From: JBEPVZ01 sp041690695
Lineage (GTDB): Bacteria; Patescibacteriota; Microgenomatia; Daviesbacterales; UBA10151
NCBI GenBank assembly: GCA_041690695.1
Contig: JBEPVZ010000009.1
Coordinates: 1 to 35,953 of the forward strand
Reading direction: 5' to 3'
DNA: 35,953 nt
Made by a program: the position numbers and the translations under genes. Positions 7,883-14,540 of this stretch are shown piece after piece. Below the pieces are notes generated by a model that was not told the DNA's origin, ran no database searches, and saw only the letters and a list, made by a program, of their open reading frames with translations. The first letter of the stretch is position 1. Each line of letters opens with the position of its first letter.

Positions 7883-8416
7883 TTAAAACTTCAACTCTAA
7901 ATAACTATGCAAATCAATGCCCTGTTCTGAATAAATCCTTGTAATATCTTTATCGCCAACATCTTGACCTTCTAAATCTAACATTTTAAGCCCACTCTCA
8001 ACTTTGGCTTTACTGACTGATTCAATTTCTAAATATGGATCAAGCTTTGGCCAGGTATCGATCGAGAATTCAATATCGTCAATCTTAAAAATATGATTTT
8101 TATTCTCTTGGTAATAAATTCCTATGAATTTTAACTTTTTCAAAATTTGGGCGGTTTTATCAAAATCTGAAACCTCAACTTCTATTTCAATAGTTTTACC
8201 AATTTCAGTATTACCCCGAACTTTATATTTATAAGTTAAGGTCGTTTTGCTACCAGTCTGACGGAGTCGAAGCCATTCAATCTCCTTATTATTAATATCA
8301 AAGACATATCTGCGAGATAAAATTTCGGGGGTTTCTTTCGCACCTATCGATCTTAACTTAGTAACGACTGATTGAACATCGATTTTTAAAACTTTAGTTT
8401 CAAATTCGCGGTCCAT
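7883..8416 (-). CDS. CYTH-domain protein (CyaB/ThTPase-like)
   Basis: 177 residues. The N-terminal EFETK (residues 4-8) is the ExExK metal-binding signature of CYTH proteins. Alternating charged strands follow as in the family's triphosphate tunnel (WLRLRQTG, LTYKYKVRG, IEIEVEV, FSIDTWPKLDPYLEIES). Family members hydrolyse or cyclise triphosphates (triphosphatase, thiamine triphosphatase or class IV adenylate cyclase), so the substrate here is open. WPKLDPYLEIE resembles the class IV cyclase/CyaB branch. An extended -10 lies eight bases before the ATG, within the gap after the histidine kinase gene. Confidence 0.85.
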   Translation of the reverse strand: MDREFETKVLKIDVQSVVTKLRSIGAKETPEILSRRYVFDINNKEIEWLRLRQTGSKTTLTYKYKVRGNTEIGKTIEIEVEVSDFDKTAQILKKLKFIGIYYQENKNHIFKIDDIEFSIDTWPKLDPYLEIESVSKAKVESGLKMLDLEGQDVGDKDITRIYSEQGIDLHSYLELKF

Positions 8417-8424
8417 AATAAGTG

Positions 8425-8433
8425 ATTATACCA
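8425..8433 (-). promoter_or_regulatory. extended -10 for CYTH gene
   Basis: Minus-strand TGGTATAAT, hexamer at 8430-8425, with the ATG (8416) after eight bases. The layout matches the response-regulator promoter, and it predicts a leaderless transcript. Confidence 0.6.
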
Positions 8434-8440
8434 ATCTTTA

Positions 8441-9922
8441 TTAAACAGTGACGGGTTCTAAATATTTGACTTCACCGGCAAAACGTCTGGTGAATTTATC
8501 GGCTTGATTAATGGTTTCAGGTGTAGCAGCTGGCAGACTAAACTTAAAAGTGGCGCCTTTATTGACCCCGGCTGATTCTCCCCAAATTTTACCTTTCATT
8601 AGATCAATTAAAATTCTAGAAATATATAAGCCCAATCCGGTACCACCTGAGGTCGCAGACGCCACATAACTACTATCTAGACGGCCAAATTTGGTGAAAA
8701 GTTTAGATAAATCGTCCTCGCTAATCCCCACACCGGTATCTTTAATTGAAGTTTCAACTGACATTCCATCTGTAAAGAAAGAAACGGTAATCGTTCCTTC
8801 GGCCGGAGTAAATTTTAAAGCATTACCTAATAAATTAAGTAAAACTTGATGAACTTTATCCGGATCGGCAAACACTTGGGGAATCTGGATTTGTAAAATG
8901 TTAATTGTGACGCCCTTTTCATTGGCTTGAGGTGTAATTTCTAAAATTGAGTCATCAATTAAGGTTAATAAGTTAAAAGCGGTTGGTAAAATTTCGACTC
9001 GCCCGGATTCAATTCTAGAAATATTTAATAAATCATTAACTAAGTTAATTAGTCGCTCGGTTGATAAAAGCGTTCGAGTTAGGTAACGTTTGAGTTGATC
9101 TGACAAGGGAGTATTTGAACGATTTAGAGCCATCCAAACATATGACCGAATAGCCGTCATTGGAGTCCGGAGTTCATGTGAAGCCACCGACACAAAATCA
9201 TCTTTTAAGTTATCTAGCAACTTTAATTTTTCATTTGAAACTTGAACTTCGTTATACAAAAGGGCGTTATCCATGGCAATTCCAATAACGTTAGCTAATC
9301 GATATAAAAGGTCTCTCCGAAATTCTGACAGTTCATTAATAGCCTCCCCTAACCCAATATTAATCGCCCCAATAGTTTGTTGACGAACGGCTAAGGGAAA
9401 GATTACTCCGGATTTAATTCCGAGTTGAGATTGAGCTAAGCCTAAAGGTTCATAAGGTGGCGCATACAGATCCGACACGGCTAGGTTACCAGTAGTTTTG
9501 ACCTGGCGCTCTTTAATAGCTTGGACTGCTAAACTTTGGGTACCAAATAATGGAATCGTTTTAAGGGGTTGTAAATTTGGATACGCTTTTTTAGCTTCAA
9601 CTAGTTCTGGAGACTCACTAAAAGCGATCGAGTTAATAGTTTTTTGAACTGGATCAACCAATAAAATTGCGGCCACTTTAACCTCAGCCTCCGTGACAAG
9701 TAGATTTGTAACTTGTTGGGCGATGACTTTAGTATCGGTAATTGAGCTTAAAATAATCTCATCAATTTTTCGAAGAAGTGATAAAGTTTTATTGCGATCT
9801 GCTAGCTCCGCATTGCGCTTATACATCTCTTGGGCAATATGAGCGAGCTCTTCTTTAGATCCAACGGCAGGAATACCGGGTATACCACCGATAACAGGGG
9901 CAGATTTACTAAACAAACGCAT
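8441..9922 (-). CDS. GAF-domain sensor histidine kinase
   Basis: 493 residues and no membrane segment, so cytoplasmic. After a short coiled region (about 27-50), residues about 50-225 form a GAF sensor domain. The dimerisation/phosphoacceptor site FVSVASHELRTPMTAI places the phosphorylated His near residue 249. The ATPase domain follows with the N box (VHQVLLNLLGNALKF), DTGVGIS and GGTGLGLYISR. It senses an intracellular signal through GAF and phosphorylates a response regulator, plausibly the receiver-only protein at 7456-7851. Its promoter TTGCTT-N17-TATATT ends six bases before the ATG, inside the end of the upstream 89-residue gene. Confidence 0.93.
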   Translation of the reverse strand: MRLFSKSAPVIGGIPGIPAVGSKEELAHIAQEMYKRNAELADRNKTLSLLRKIDEIILSSITDTKVIAQQVTNLLVTEAEVKVAAILLVDPVQKTINSIAFSESPELVEAKKAYPNLQPLKTIPLFGTQSLAVQAIKERQVKTTGNLAVSDLYAPPYEPLGLAQSQLGIKSGVIFPLAVRQQTIGAINIGLGEAINELSEFRRDLLYRLANVIGIAMDNALLYNEVQVSNEKLKLLDNLKDDFVSVASHELRTPMTAIRSYVWMALNRSNTPLSDQLKRYLTRTLLSTERLINLVNDLLNISRIESGRVEILPTAFNLLTLIDDSILEITPQANEKGVTINILQIQIPQVFADPDKVHQVLLNLLGNALKFTPAEGTITVSFFTDGMSVETSIKDTGVGISEDDLSKLFTKFGRLDSSYVASATSGGTGLGLYISRILIDLMKGKIWGESAGVNKGATFKFSLPAATPETINQADKFTRRFAGEVKYLEPVTV

Positions 9923-9928
9923 AACTTA

Positions 9929-9957
9929 AATATACACGGAAGAGGTCAGGTAAGCAA
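9929..9957 (-). promoter_or_regulatory. histidine kinase promoter
   Basis: Minus-strand TTGCTT (9957-9952), 17-base spacer, TATATT (9934-9929), with the ATG (9922) six bases on. The -35 lies in the coding sequence of the preceding gene. Confidence 0.6.
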
Positions 9958-10215
9958 AGATGGCAGCTGATCTTTTGGGATATCTTTAATCGATATTTTA
10001 ACAGCATCTTTACAAATTTCAACGGAAGCTTGGCCAAATAAATCACGATATTGTTCAACTAAATGTTCGACTACTTCAGTTTTATTACCTTCGATAACCA
10101 CTTCCCCATTAACTTTTAGTCCTTGAACTTTCCTAGCCTGCTCCAATGCCACGGGCCCAATGATCTTCTCCTGGGCTTTTATAATGTCCTGAGCAAGTCG
10201 GGCAAAGATATCCAT
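9946..10215 (-). CDS. 89-residue protein, unknown function
   Basis: 89 residues, helical N-terminal half (IIKAQEKIIGPVALEQARKV) and helix-strand second half (VVEHLVEQYRDLFG, VEICKDAVKISIKD). No membrane segment and no recognised motif. Its ATG lies nine bases after the stop of the 8-TM gene, with GGAG within that gene's last codons, so the two may be co-transcribed. It directly precedes the histidine kinase. A role in that signalling chain is possible but not shown. Confidence 0.7.
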   Translation of the reverse strand: MDIFARLAQDIIKAQEKIIGPVALEQARKVQGLKVNGEVVIEGNKTEVVEHLVEQYRDLFGQASVEICKDAVKISIKDIPKDQLPSLLT

Positions 10216-10224
10216 ATAAAAACA

Positions 10225-11025
10225 TTACTCCTTCAATGTAAAATTATTTACACCAAAAACAATCAAGAAAAGTGCTGTTGGGAATAAAATGTCAGGAAAG
10301 TAACCATTATAATATGCACCAATTGTAGTAGTATAAGAAAAACTAAAATCACTGACATACATAACTATAAATCCTAAAATTATACTTAATATTGAGAGTT
10401 TGAACTTACCACCTAAATAATCAAATGATAAACCATAAATAAGCAATGCTAAAGTTAAAATAATTACATCACCAATAGGATACGCAAAGTCAAAAAAGAT
10501 TTTTATTAACGCACTGTTAGAAGAAATCACACCGTGCCTAGCAACTACTACGAGTAGATAATACGAAAAGCTGATTAGAATTAAAGGAATAACAAAAAGC
10601 AAAATCTTGCCCTTTATCTTTGTTAATGAATATTTAGCACCTGTTGCCCTTGATAAATCAATTATACCGACCACCCAAAAAGGAACAGCCATTACATAGC
10701 CAATATCCGCAAAAGATGGATAAGGAATATCAACTTTAAGAACAATATTGTAGAGTATCGACCAAAACATTTGTCCTATCCCCCATGATATACTTCCAAT
10801 AGAAATAAATAATAATGCTCTACCTACTTTACTATTAAAACCTCCCCAAATAGTAGATTTTTTTATTCCTAAAATTCCTCCAAAAAGAGGTATTAATCCA
10901 AAAGCAAATTGATAAATATAGCTAGCTAATGTCTCCTTTACACCAAGAAAAAAGAATATGCTCCACCAAATAAGAATAATTATATAATATATTAATATTA
11001 ATTTAGAGCTTAGGGAGATACGCAT
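10225..11025 (-). CDS. 8-TM membrane protein, stand-alone copy of the STAND C-terminal domain
   Basis: 266 residues with about eight membrane segments. It is clearly related to the last 250 residues of the STAND protein at 14541-16601. Shared landmarks in order are GGILGIKKSTIWGG versus GGVYGIQTSYRWGG, then GR, then a Gly-Gln motif, YPSFADIGYVMAVP versus YPALDDIGFFGAIP, FFDFAYPIGD versus FLDFGYPLGE, and a late SDFSFSYT versus ADYVFIYT. The P-x-x-DIG pattern recalls an N-terminal membrane domain seen in some diguanylate cyclases, but no output domain is attached here. Likely a membrane sensor or ligand-binding module. A possible -10 TATTAT lies eight bases before the ATG. Codon and base use are noticeably more AT-rich than in flanking core genes. 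Confidence 0.8.
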   Translation of the reverse strand: MRISLSSKLILIYYIIILIWWSIFFFLGVKETLASYIYQFAFGLIPLFGGILGIKKSTIWGGFNSKVGRALLFISIGSISWGIGQMFWSILYNIVLKVDIPYPSFADIGYVMAVPFWVVGIIDLSRATGAKYSLTKIKGKILLFVIPLILISFSYYLLVVVARHGVISSNSALIKIFFDFAYPIGDVIILTLALLIYGLSFDYLGGKFKLSILSIILGFIVMYVSDFSFSYTTTIGAYYNGYFPDILFPTALFLIVFGVNNFTLKE

Positions 11026-11152
11026 AGTAGTTGATAATAATTACCATGCACTTTCTAAAATAAAAAGTCAAGATACCCATAATTACAAGTTAAATATCAG
11101 TATTTCCACGGAAACATGACTTAAGTAATATTTAATTCTATTCTATATATAA

Positions 11153-12613
11153 TTATTTTACTACCAAAACAGTTTCAAGCGATTTGTCGTTTGCTAGGAT
11201 ATGCAAATTAGGATATTTCTTAAGCGCTAGGTAATATTTAATTATTTCAGGAGTAAATTCTTCTCCTTTAATAGTTGTTGGAATTCCGGGTGGATAAGGA
11301 GTAATATTTTCCGCGGATATTCTTCCATAAGCCTTGACCAGAGGAACTTTTTCTATTTGATTAGGTAATAGCTTTGCTACATCTCCAACCTCGAGTATCC
11401 TAGATATATTTCTAGGTATTTTTAACGATAACCTAGAAATAATTTTATTATCATAATTAACCTTAATTCTTCTCATAGCTTTCACTGTTTGCTTTACGTC
11501 ATGCACTGTTGATCTAAATGGTATGAGAAACAGAAGAGAGTACTCATTATACGCTTCAACTATTACCTGCTGTTCTTCAAGCTCCTGAGCAATTTGATAT
11601 CCGGAGAGACCAGTCTCAGTAATATCAACAATTATCTTGGTTCCGTCACAATCATATACCGAAGGATTTTGTCTTTTTATCTCAACCTTTGTTATTAATT
11701 TAAACTTAGGAATACGGCTTATCTCTTTACTTAATTTAGATCCAATATCAAATATATGATCTATTACTTTACTTCCTCTATCTACCATCATTTCTCGAGC
11801 AGCATCAAGCGAAGCTAAAAGCGTATATGACGGGCTTGTTGTAGATAAGTTACGGTAAGAATCTATCAATAATTCTGAATTTATTCTGTCCGTTTTCCAA
11901 TGAATCATACCTGCTTGCTGCAGAGCACCTCCTTGCTTATGAGTGCTTTGCACGCAAATATCAGCTCCCGCTTGCATAGCCGAAATAGGTAGTTTTTTAG
12001 AGAAATGTAAATGCGCGCCCCAAGCTTCTTCAATAAATATTATTAAATTAGGATACCTTTTTCTAACAATTTTTATTAAACTGGAAAGGTCTAAAGTTAA
12101 CCCTTCATAAGTGGGATTTGTAATGAGTAAAACTTGAGGTGTGCTTCGTTGCAAGGCTCTCAATATTTCATTAATAGTATTTGGCAGAAAAATTTGTAAT
12201 TTGTTATCAATACGAGGTGGAATAAACATTAGATTAATTGAATAATCCTCACATGCTGCAACAATTGACTTATGAACGTTTCTTTGAGCAAGAACCCTTA
12301 GATTTGGGATTTGTTTACTCAAAGCCCTCAAAACAGTAAAGTTACTTCCGGTCGATCCATTTACTGAAAATAAAGTACGGTCAGCTCCATAAGCGATGGC
12401 AGCAGCATCATAAGCTTTTTTAAATATCCCTGACGGCTCAGAAGGGAATCCGAGCAATTGATATGATACTGAAGTATCACTTTCATAAGGATTAGCAACT
12501 CTCGAGGAAACATTATCAAGCGAAGGGGTACACCATCTAATACTCTTTCTAGCATGATTATTCAATGCATGAGTAATCTGCAAAGGTAAAATATCTTCTT
12601 CAGTTGCTTTCAT
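11153..12613 (-). CDS. Orn/Lys/Arg decarboxylase family protein (PLP)
   Basis: 486 residues, the short form of the fold-type I Orn/Lys/Arg decarboxylases. GADRTLFSVNGSTGSN (about residue 95) is the cofactor-phosphate region, FIEEAWGAHLHFS (about 200) the Asp/Glu-Ala-His-like motif, and STHKQGGALQQAG (about 229) holds the Lys that binds PLP. The C-terminus carries the family's PYPPGIP motif. It should decarboxylate a basic amino acid to a diamine (putrescine, cadaverine or agmatine). The HxPGHK motif near the N-terminus of typical members is missing (RWCTPSLDNV instead), and EEAW replaces DEAH, as in some actinobacterial relatives. Substrate not assignable. Next to an SMR-type transporter. Confidence 0.85.
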   Translation of the reverse strand: MKATEEDILPLQITHALNNHARKSIRWCTPSLDNVSSRVANPYESDTSVSYQLLGFPSEPSGIFKKAYDAAAIAYGADRTLFSVNGSTGSNFTVLRALSKQIPNLRVLAQRNVHKSIVAACEDYSINLMFIPPRIDNKLQIFLPNTINEILRALQRSTPQVLLITNPTYEGLTLDLSSLIKIVRKRYPNLIIFIEEAWGAHLHFSKKLPISAMQAGADICVQSTHKQGGALQQAGMIHWKTDRINSELLIDSYRNLSTTSPSYTLLASLDAAREMMVDRGSKVIDHIFDIGSKLSKEISRIPKFKLITKVEIKRQNPSVYDCDGTKIIVDITETGLSGYQIAQELEEQQVIVEAYNEYSLLFLIPFRSTVHDVKQTVKAMRRIKVNYDNKIISRLSLKIPRNISRILEVGDVAKLLPNQIEKVPLVKAYGRISAENITPYPPGIPTTIKGEEFTPEIIKYYLALKKYPNLHILANDKSLETVLVVK

Positions 12614-12630
12614 TATTAACGACAGTCCTA

Positions 12631-12642
12631 TAGTTTAAACTA
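12631..12642. promoter_or_regulatory. 12-bp palindrome in decarboxylase leader
   Basis: TAGTTTAAACTA is a perfect palindrome between the decarboxylase -10 and its ATG, an arrangement suited to a repressor operator. It could also be chance in AT-rich DNA. Confidence 0.35.
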
Positions 12643-12653
12643 ACGGCTTGACT

Positions 12654-12662
12654 ATTATAGCA
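12654..12662 (-). promoter_or_regulatory. extended -10 for decarboxylase gene
   Basis: Minus-strand TGCTATAAT. The start codon is 40 bases on, so this gene has a short leader of about 34 bases that contains the palindrome at 12631-12642. No clear -35 or Shine-Dalgarno is seen. Confidence 0.5.
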
Positions 12663-12709
12663 TACTATAAGTCATTTTGTGTTTTGGGGTGTTGATATAG
12701 CCCTTCATG

Positions 12710-13069
12710 TCAATCTGAAGGTAAGCTAGAATTTATTACGATGAGACCTGCGATTACTAAAATTAACCCAATAATCCATTGTAATGAGATCTTTTCTTTT
12801 AATACAAAGAAAACTAGCGCACTTATACAAATTCCAATGGCAACAAGATATAATGGGTATGAGCGAGAAATGGGACCATATTTTGTGGCTTGAGCATAAA
12901 ATGCGACTACGAAAAAGCCAAAAATATACCCAGTTACGGCAGAGAGGCCTTTATTACCTCCAATTTTGAAAAAGTAAACTGAAATAGCTTCACAAATTGC
13001 AGAAATAAATACTAGCGAAATATAGTTTTTTGGCCAAATTGACCAAAATAAATTCCAAATAGACACCAT
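12710..13069 (-). CDS. small multidrug-resistance/EamA-type transporter (4 TM)
   Basis: 119 residues with four membrane helices (about 17-35, 42-60, 69-88, 95-113), the length of SMR proteins and half an EamA protein. The last helix pair (FFVLKEKISLQWIIGLILVI) is typical of the DMT superfamily: Lys-Glu before the final helix, then a Gly-rich helix. A conserved membrane Glu near residue 14, the proton/substrate site of EmrE, is not obvious; Glu27 is the nearest. Placement beside a diamine-forming decarboxylase invites comparison with the spermidine exporter MdtIJ, which is inference only. Promoter TTGACT-N17-AATAAT ends eight bases before the ATG. Confidence 0.75.
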   Translation of the reverse strand: MVSIWNLFWSIWPKNYISLVFISAICEAISVYFFKIGGNKGLSAVTGYIFGFFVVAFYAQATKYGPISRSYPLYLVAIGICISALVFFVLKEKISLQWIIGLILVIAGLIVINSSLPSD

Positions 13070-13077
13070 CTATCTCG

Positions 13078-13106
13078 ATTATTTCAATTACTTTTGAAAT
13101 AGTCAA
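13078..13106 (-). promoter_or_regulatory. promoter of SMR-type gene
   Basis: Minus-strand TTGACT (13106-13101), 17-base spacer, AATAAT (13083-13078), with the ATG (13069) after eight bases. The -35 begins directly after the stop codon of the XRE gene. Confidence 0.55.
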
Positions 13107-13108
13107 AT

Positions 13109-13912
13109 TTAATGCTTGTATTTAAATTCTGCGGTTGCTTTGTCAGCAGGATAATAAAAAACTACTTGGAATCGCGGATCTTTAATTAATCTGGCAACAG
13201 TAACATGAAAGTTAAGAGTTAATTCTTGTTTGTTATAAATACCTTGAATTCTCTTATATTCATAGTCCAATAGTTTTTTATGATAATCATTTTCAGTTAC
13301 AGTTGCCCAAGCACTTATAAACTCCGGATAACTCATTAAGCTTTGAACCGTTTTTTTATACCAAGTTTCATATTGATATAAAAATGTCTCCATTTTAAAA
13401 GTTGCCACCTGAGCCATAACAAATGGCTTTAAATTAGCTGCATCTTCTCCTTTGAAAACCTGAACCGGCATAACATCTTTAGGTAAGAAAGGAAAAAGTA
13501 ACAAAGATGGTTTTTCTTTTAGTAACCTAGCTTGCCACTTTATATCTAAGTTAAAAACATCAAGATTCTTACCATTGCTATATAAAAATCTCCAGCCAAA
13601 ATCGTTAATATAGGCCGGATACGGCCAATCTTCAACCTTTTTAACTAACTCTTTGAGCCGATCCTTAACCTCTTCTTCAGTTGGTAAATAACCACCGGTT
13701 AGTAAAAACTCACCTGTATCTCTCTCATCTAAATCGAGCGCTTTAATGACTTTTTTAATCGTAGGCAAAGTTGGTTTACCAACTCTCCCCTGCTCAATTT
13801 TTGAAAGCCTTGTTGTATCTTTCCAACCAATTCGTAAGGAAACTTCTTGTTGTGAAAGTCTTTTTTTGAGGCGAAAATCTTTAATTAATCCACCGAGGGT
13901 TGCCGTTAACAT
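13109..13912 (-). CDS. XRE-family regulator with MmyB-like ligand domain
   Basis: 267 residues from ATG 13912. Residues about 7-65 form an XRE helix-turn-helix (LIKDFRLKKRLSQQEVSLRI, then TRLSKIEQGR). From about residue 85 the protein resembles the MmyB-type ligand-binding domain: PAYINDFGWRFLYSN, a central helical block, and FQVVFYYPADKAT near the end. It probably binds DNA as a dimer and responds to a small ligand. The frame opens further to a TTG at 13978, but TTGCAT-N18-TATAAT sits inside that extension with the -10 seven bases before ATG 13912. Targets may include the operator at 14490-14515. Confidence 0.82.
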   Translation of the reverse strand: MLTATLGGLIKDFRLKKRLSQQEVSLRIGWKDTTRLSKIEQGRVGKPTLPTIKKVIKALDLDERDTGEFLLTGGYLPTEEEVKDRLKELVKKVEDWPYPAYINDFGWRFLYSNGKNLDVFNLDIKWQARLLKEKPSLLLFPFLPKDVMPVQVFKGEDAANLKPFVMAQVATFKMETFLYQYETWYKKTVQSLMSYPEFISAWATVTENDYHKKLLDYEYKRIQGIYNKQELTLNFHVTVARLIKDPRFQVVFYYPADKATAEFKYKH

Positions 13913-13919
13913 CTCGGAG

Positions 13920-13949
13920 ATTATAGCCATAGAATAGGCAAAAATGCAA
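13920..13949 (-). promoter_or_regulatory. XRE regulator promoter
   Basis: Minus-strand TTGCAT (13949-13944), 18-base spacer, perfect TATAAT (13925-13920), then seven bases to ATG 13912. It decides the start of the gene and predicts a leaderless mRNA. Confidence 0.7.
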
Positions 13950-13964
13950 ATTACTAAGTAGTTA

Positions 13965-14516
13965 TCACCATTCAGCAAGCAATTTTGTTATATATTTAAG
14001 AACACAAACCTCATCTTTGGGTGTTATCTTATAAGACTTAAACCTTTTAACTGCCAATTTAATAAATGTGTATAAAGCTTTTTTAGTAAATTTATCTAAA
14101 TGGGCAATAAAGATATTCTCAAGATTCTTATTTATAACTTCTTGAATCTCTTTAGGAACAGATTCTGAAAAGATGGGACTAGATATCAGAAAAACTGGTT
14201 TATTATGAATAAGGGCATAAGCTAACTCTATGCTTGTATATTCGCTAATATTACTTTGAAGTCTTTGATCAAACTGATTATAGACAATATGCATATCTGA
14301 GTTTTTAATAGAATTCAGATACTCTAATTCAATCTCATAAAAAGATTGACCGTTCTTTTGCCCATCAGATATTAAGGAATATGGATCAATTGTACGAATC
14401 CCTGATTTTTCCATATTATTTTTTAGCTCAAATAAATTAAAACTGTTCATCATGATGATAACTATGCCATTTAAATAGGTATTTAGAAATGACACGTTTG
14501 TCAGACTTTCTGACAC
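13965..14516 (-). CDS. nucleoside 2-deoxyribosyltransferase-like protein
   Basis: Up to 183 residues. The central part follows the Rossmann-like plan of nucleoside deoxyribosyltransferases: YLNGIV, then a helix and GIRTIDPYSLI, an acidic stretch with IKNSDMHIVYNQ, and YTSIELAYALIHNKPVFLIS, where the Glu of SIELAYA sits at the position of the catalytic Glu in that fold. The C-terminal 50 residues are basic and helical. Such domains cleave N-glycosidic bonds in nucleosides or NAD-like molecules; the activity here is unproven. The most upstream start is GTG 14516, inside the divergent operator; ATG 14453 is an alternative but would remove the first strand. The XRE gene follows. Confidence 0.6.
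   Translation of the reverse strand: MSESLTNVSFLNTYLNGIVIIMMNSFNLFELKNNMEKSGIRTIDPYSLISDGQKNGQSFYEIELEYLNSIKNSDMHIVYNQFDQRLQSNISEYTSIELAYALIHNKPVFLISSPIFSESVPKEIQEVINKNLENIFIAHLDKFTKKALYTFIKLAVKRFKSYKITPKDEVCVLKYITKLLAEW
14490..14515. promoter_or_regulatory. operator-like TGACA/TGTCA array
   Basis: Three half-sites: TGACA (14490-14494), TGTCA (14499-14503) and TGACA (14511-14515). The last two form a perfect 7-bp inverted repeat TGTCAGA-CTT-TCTGACA (14499-14515). The array overlaps the -35 and spacer of the STAND gene promoter and the first codons of the divergent gene, so a bound protein would block the STAND promoter. Confidence 0.6.
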
Positions 14517-14526
14517 AAATTATGCT
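14498..14526 (+). promoter_or_regulatory. STAND gene promoter
   Basis: TTGTCA (14498-14503), 17-base spacer, TATGCT (14521-14526). An alternative extended -10, TGCTAGAAT (hexamer 14526-14531), lies nine bases before ATG 14541. Either gives a leader of at most eight bases with no Shine-Dalgarno. Confidence 0.6.
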
Positions 14527-14540
14527 AGAATCAGCCTTAG

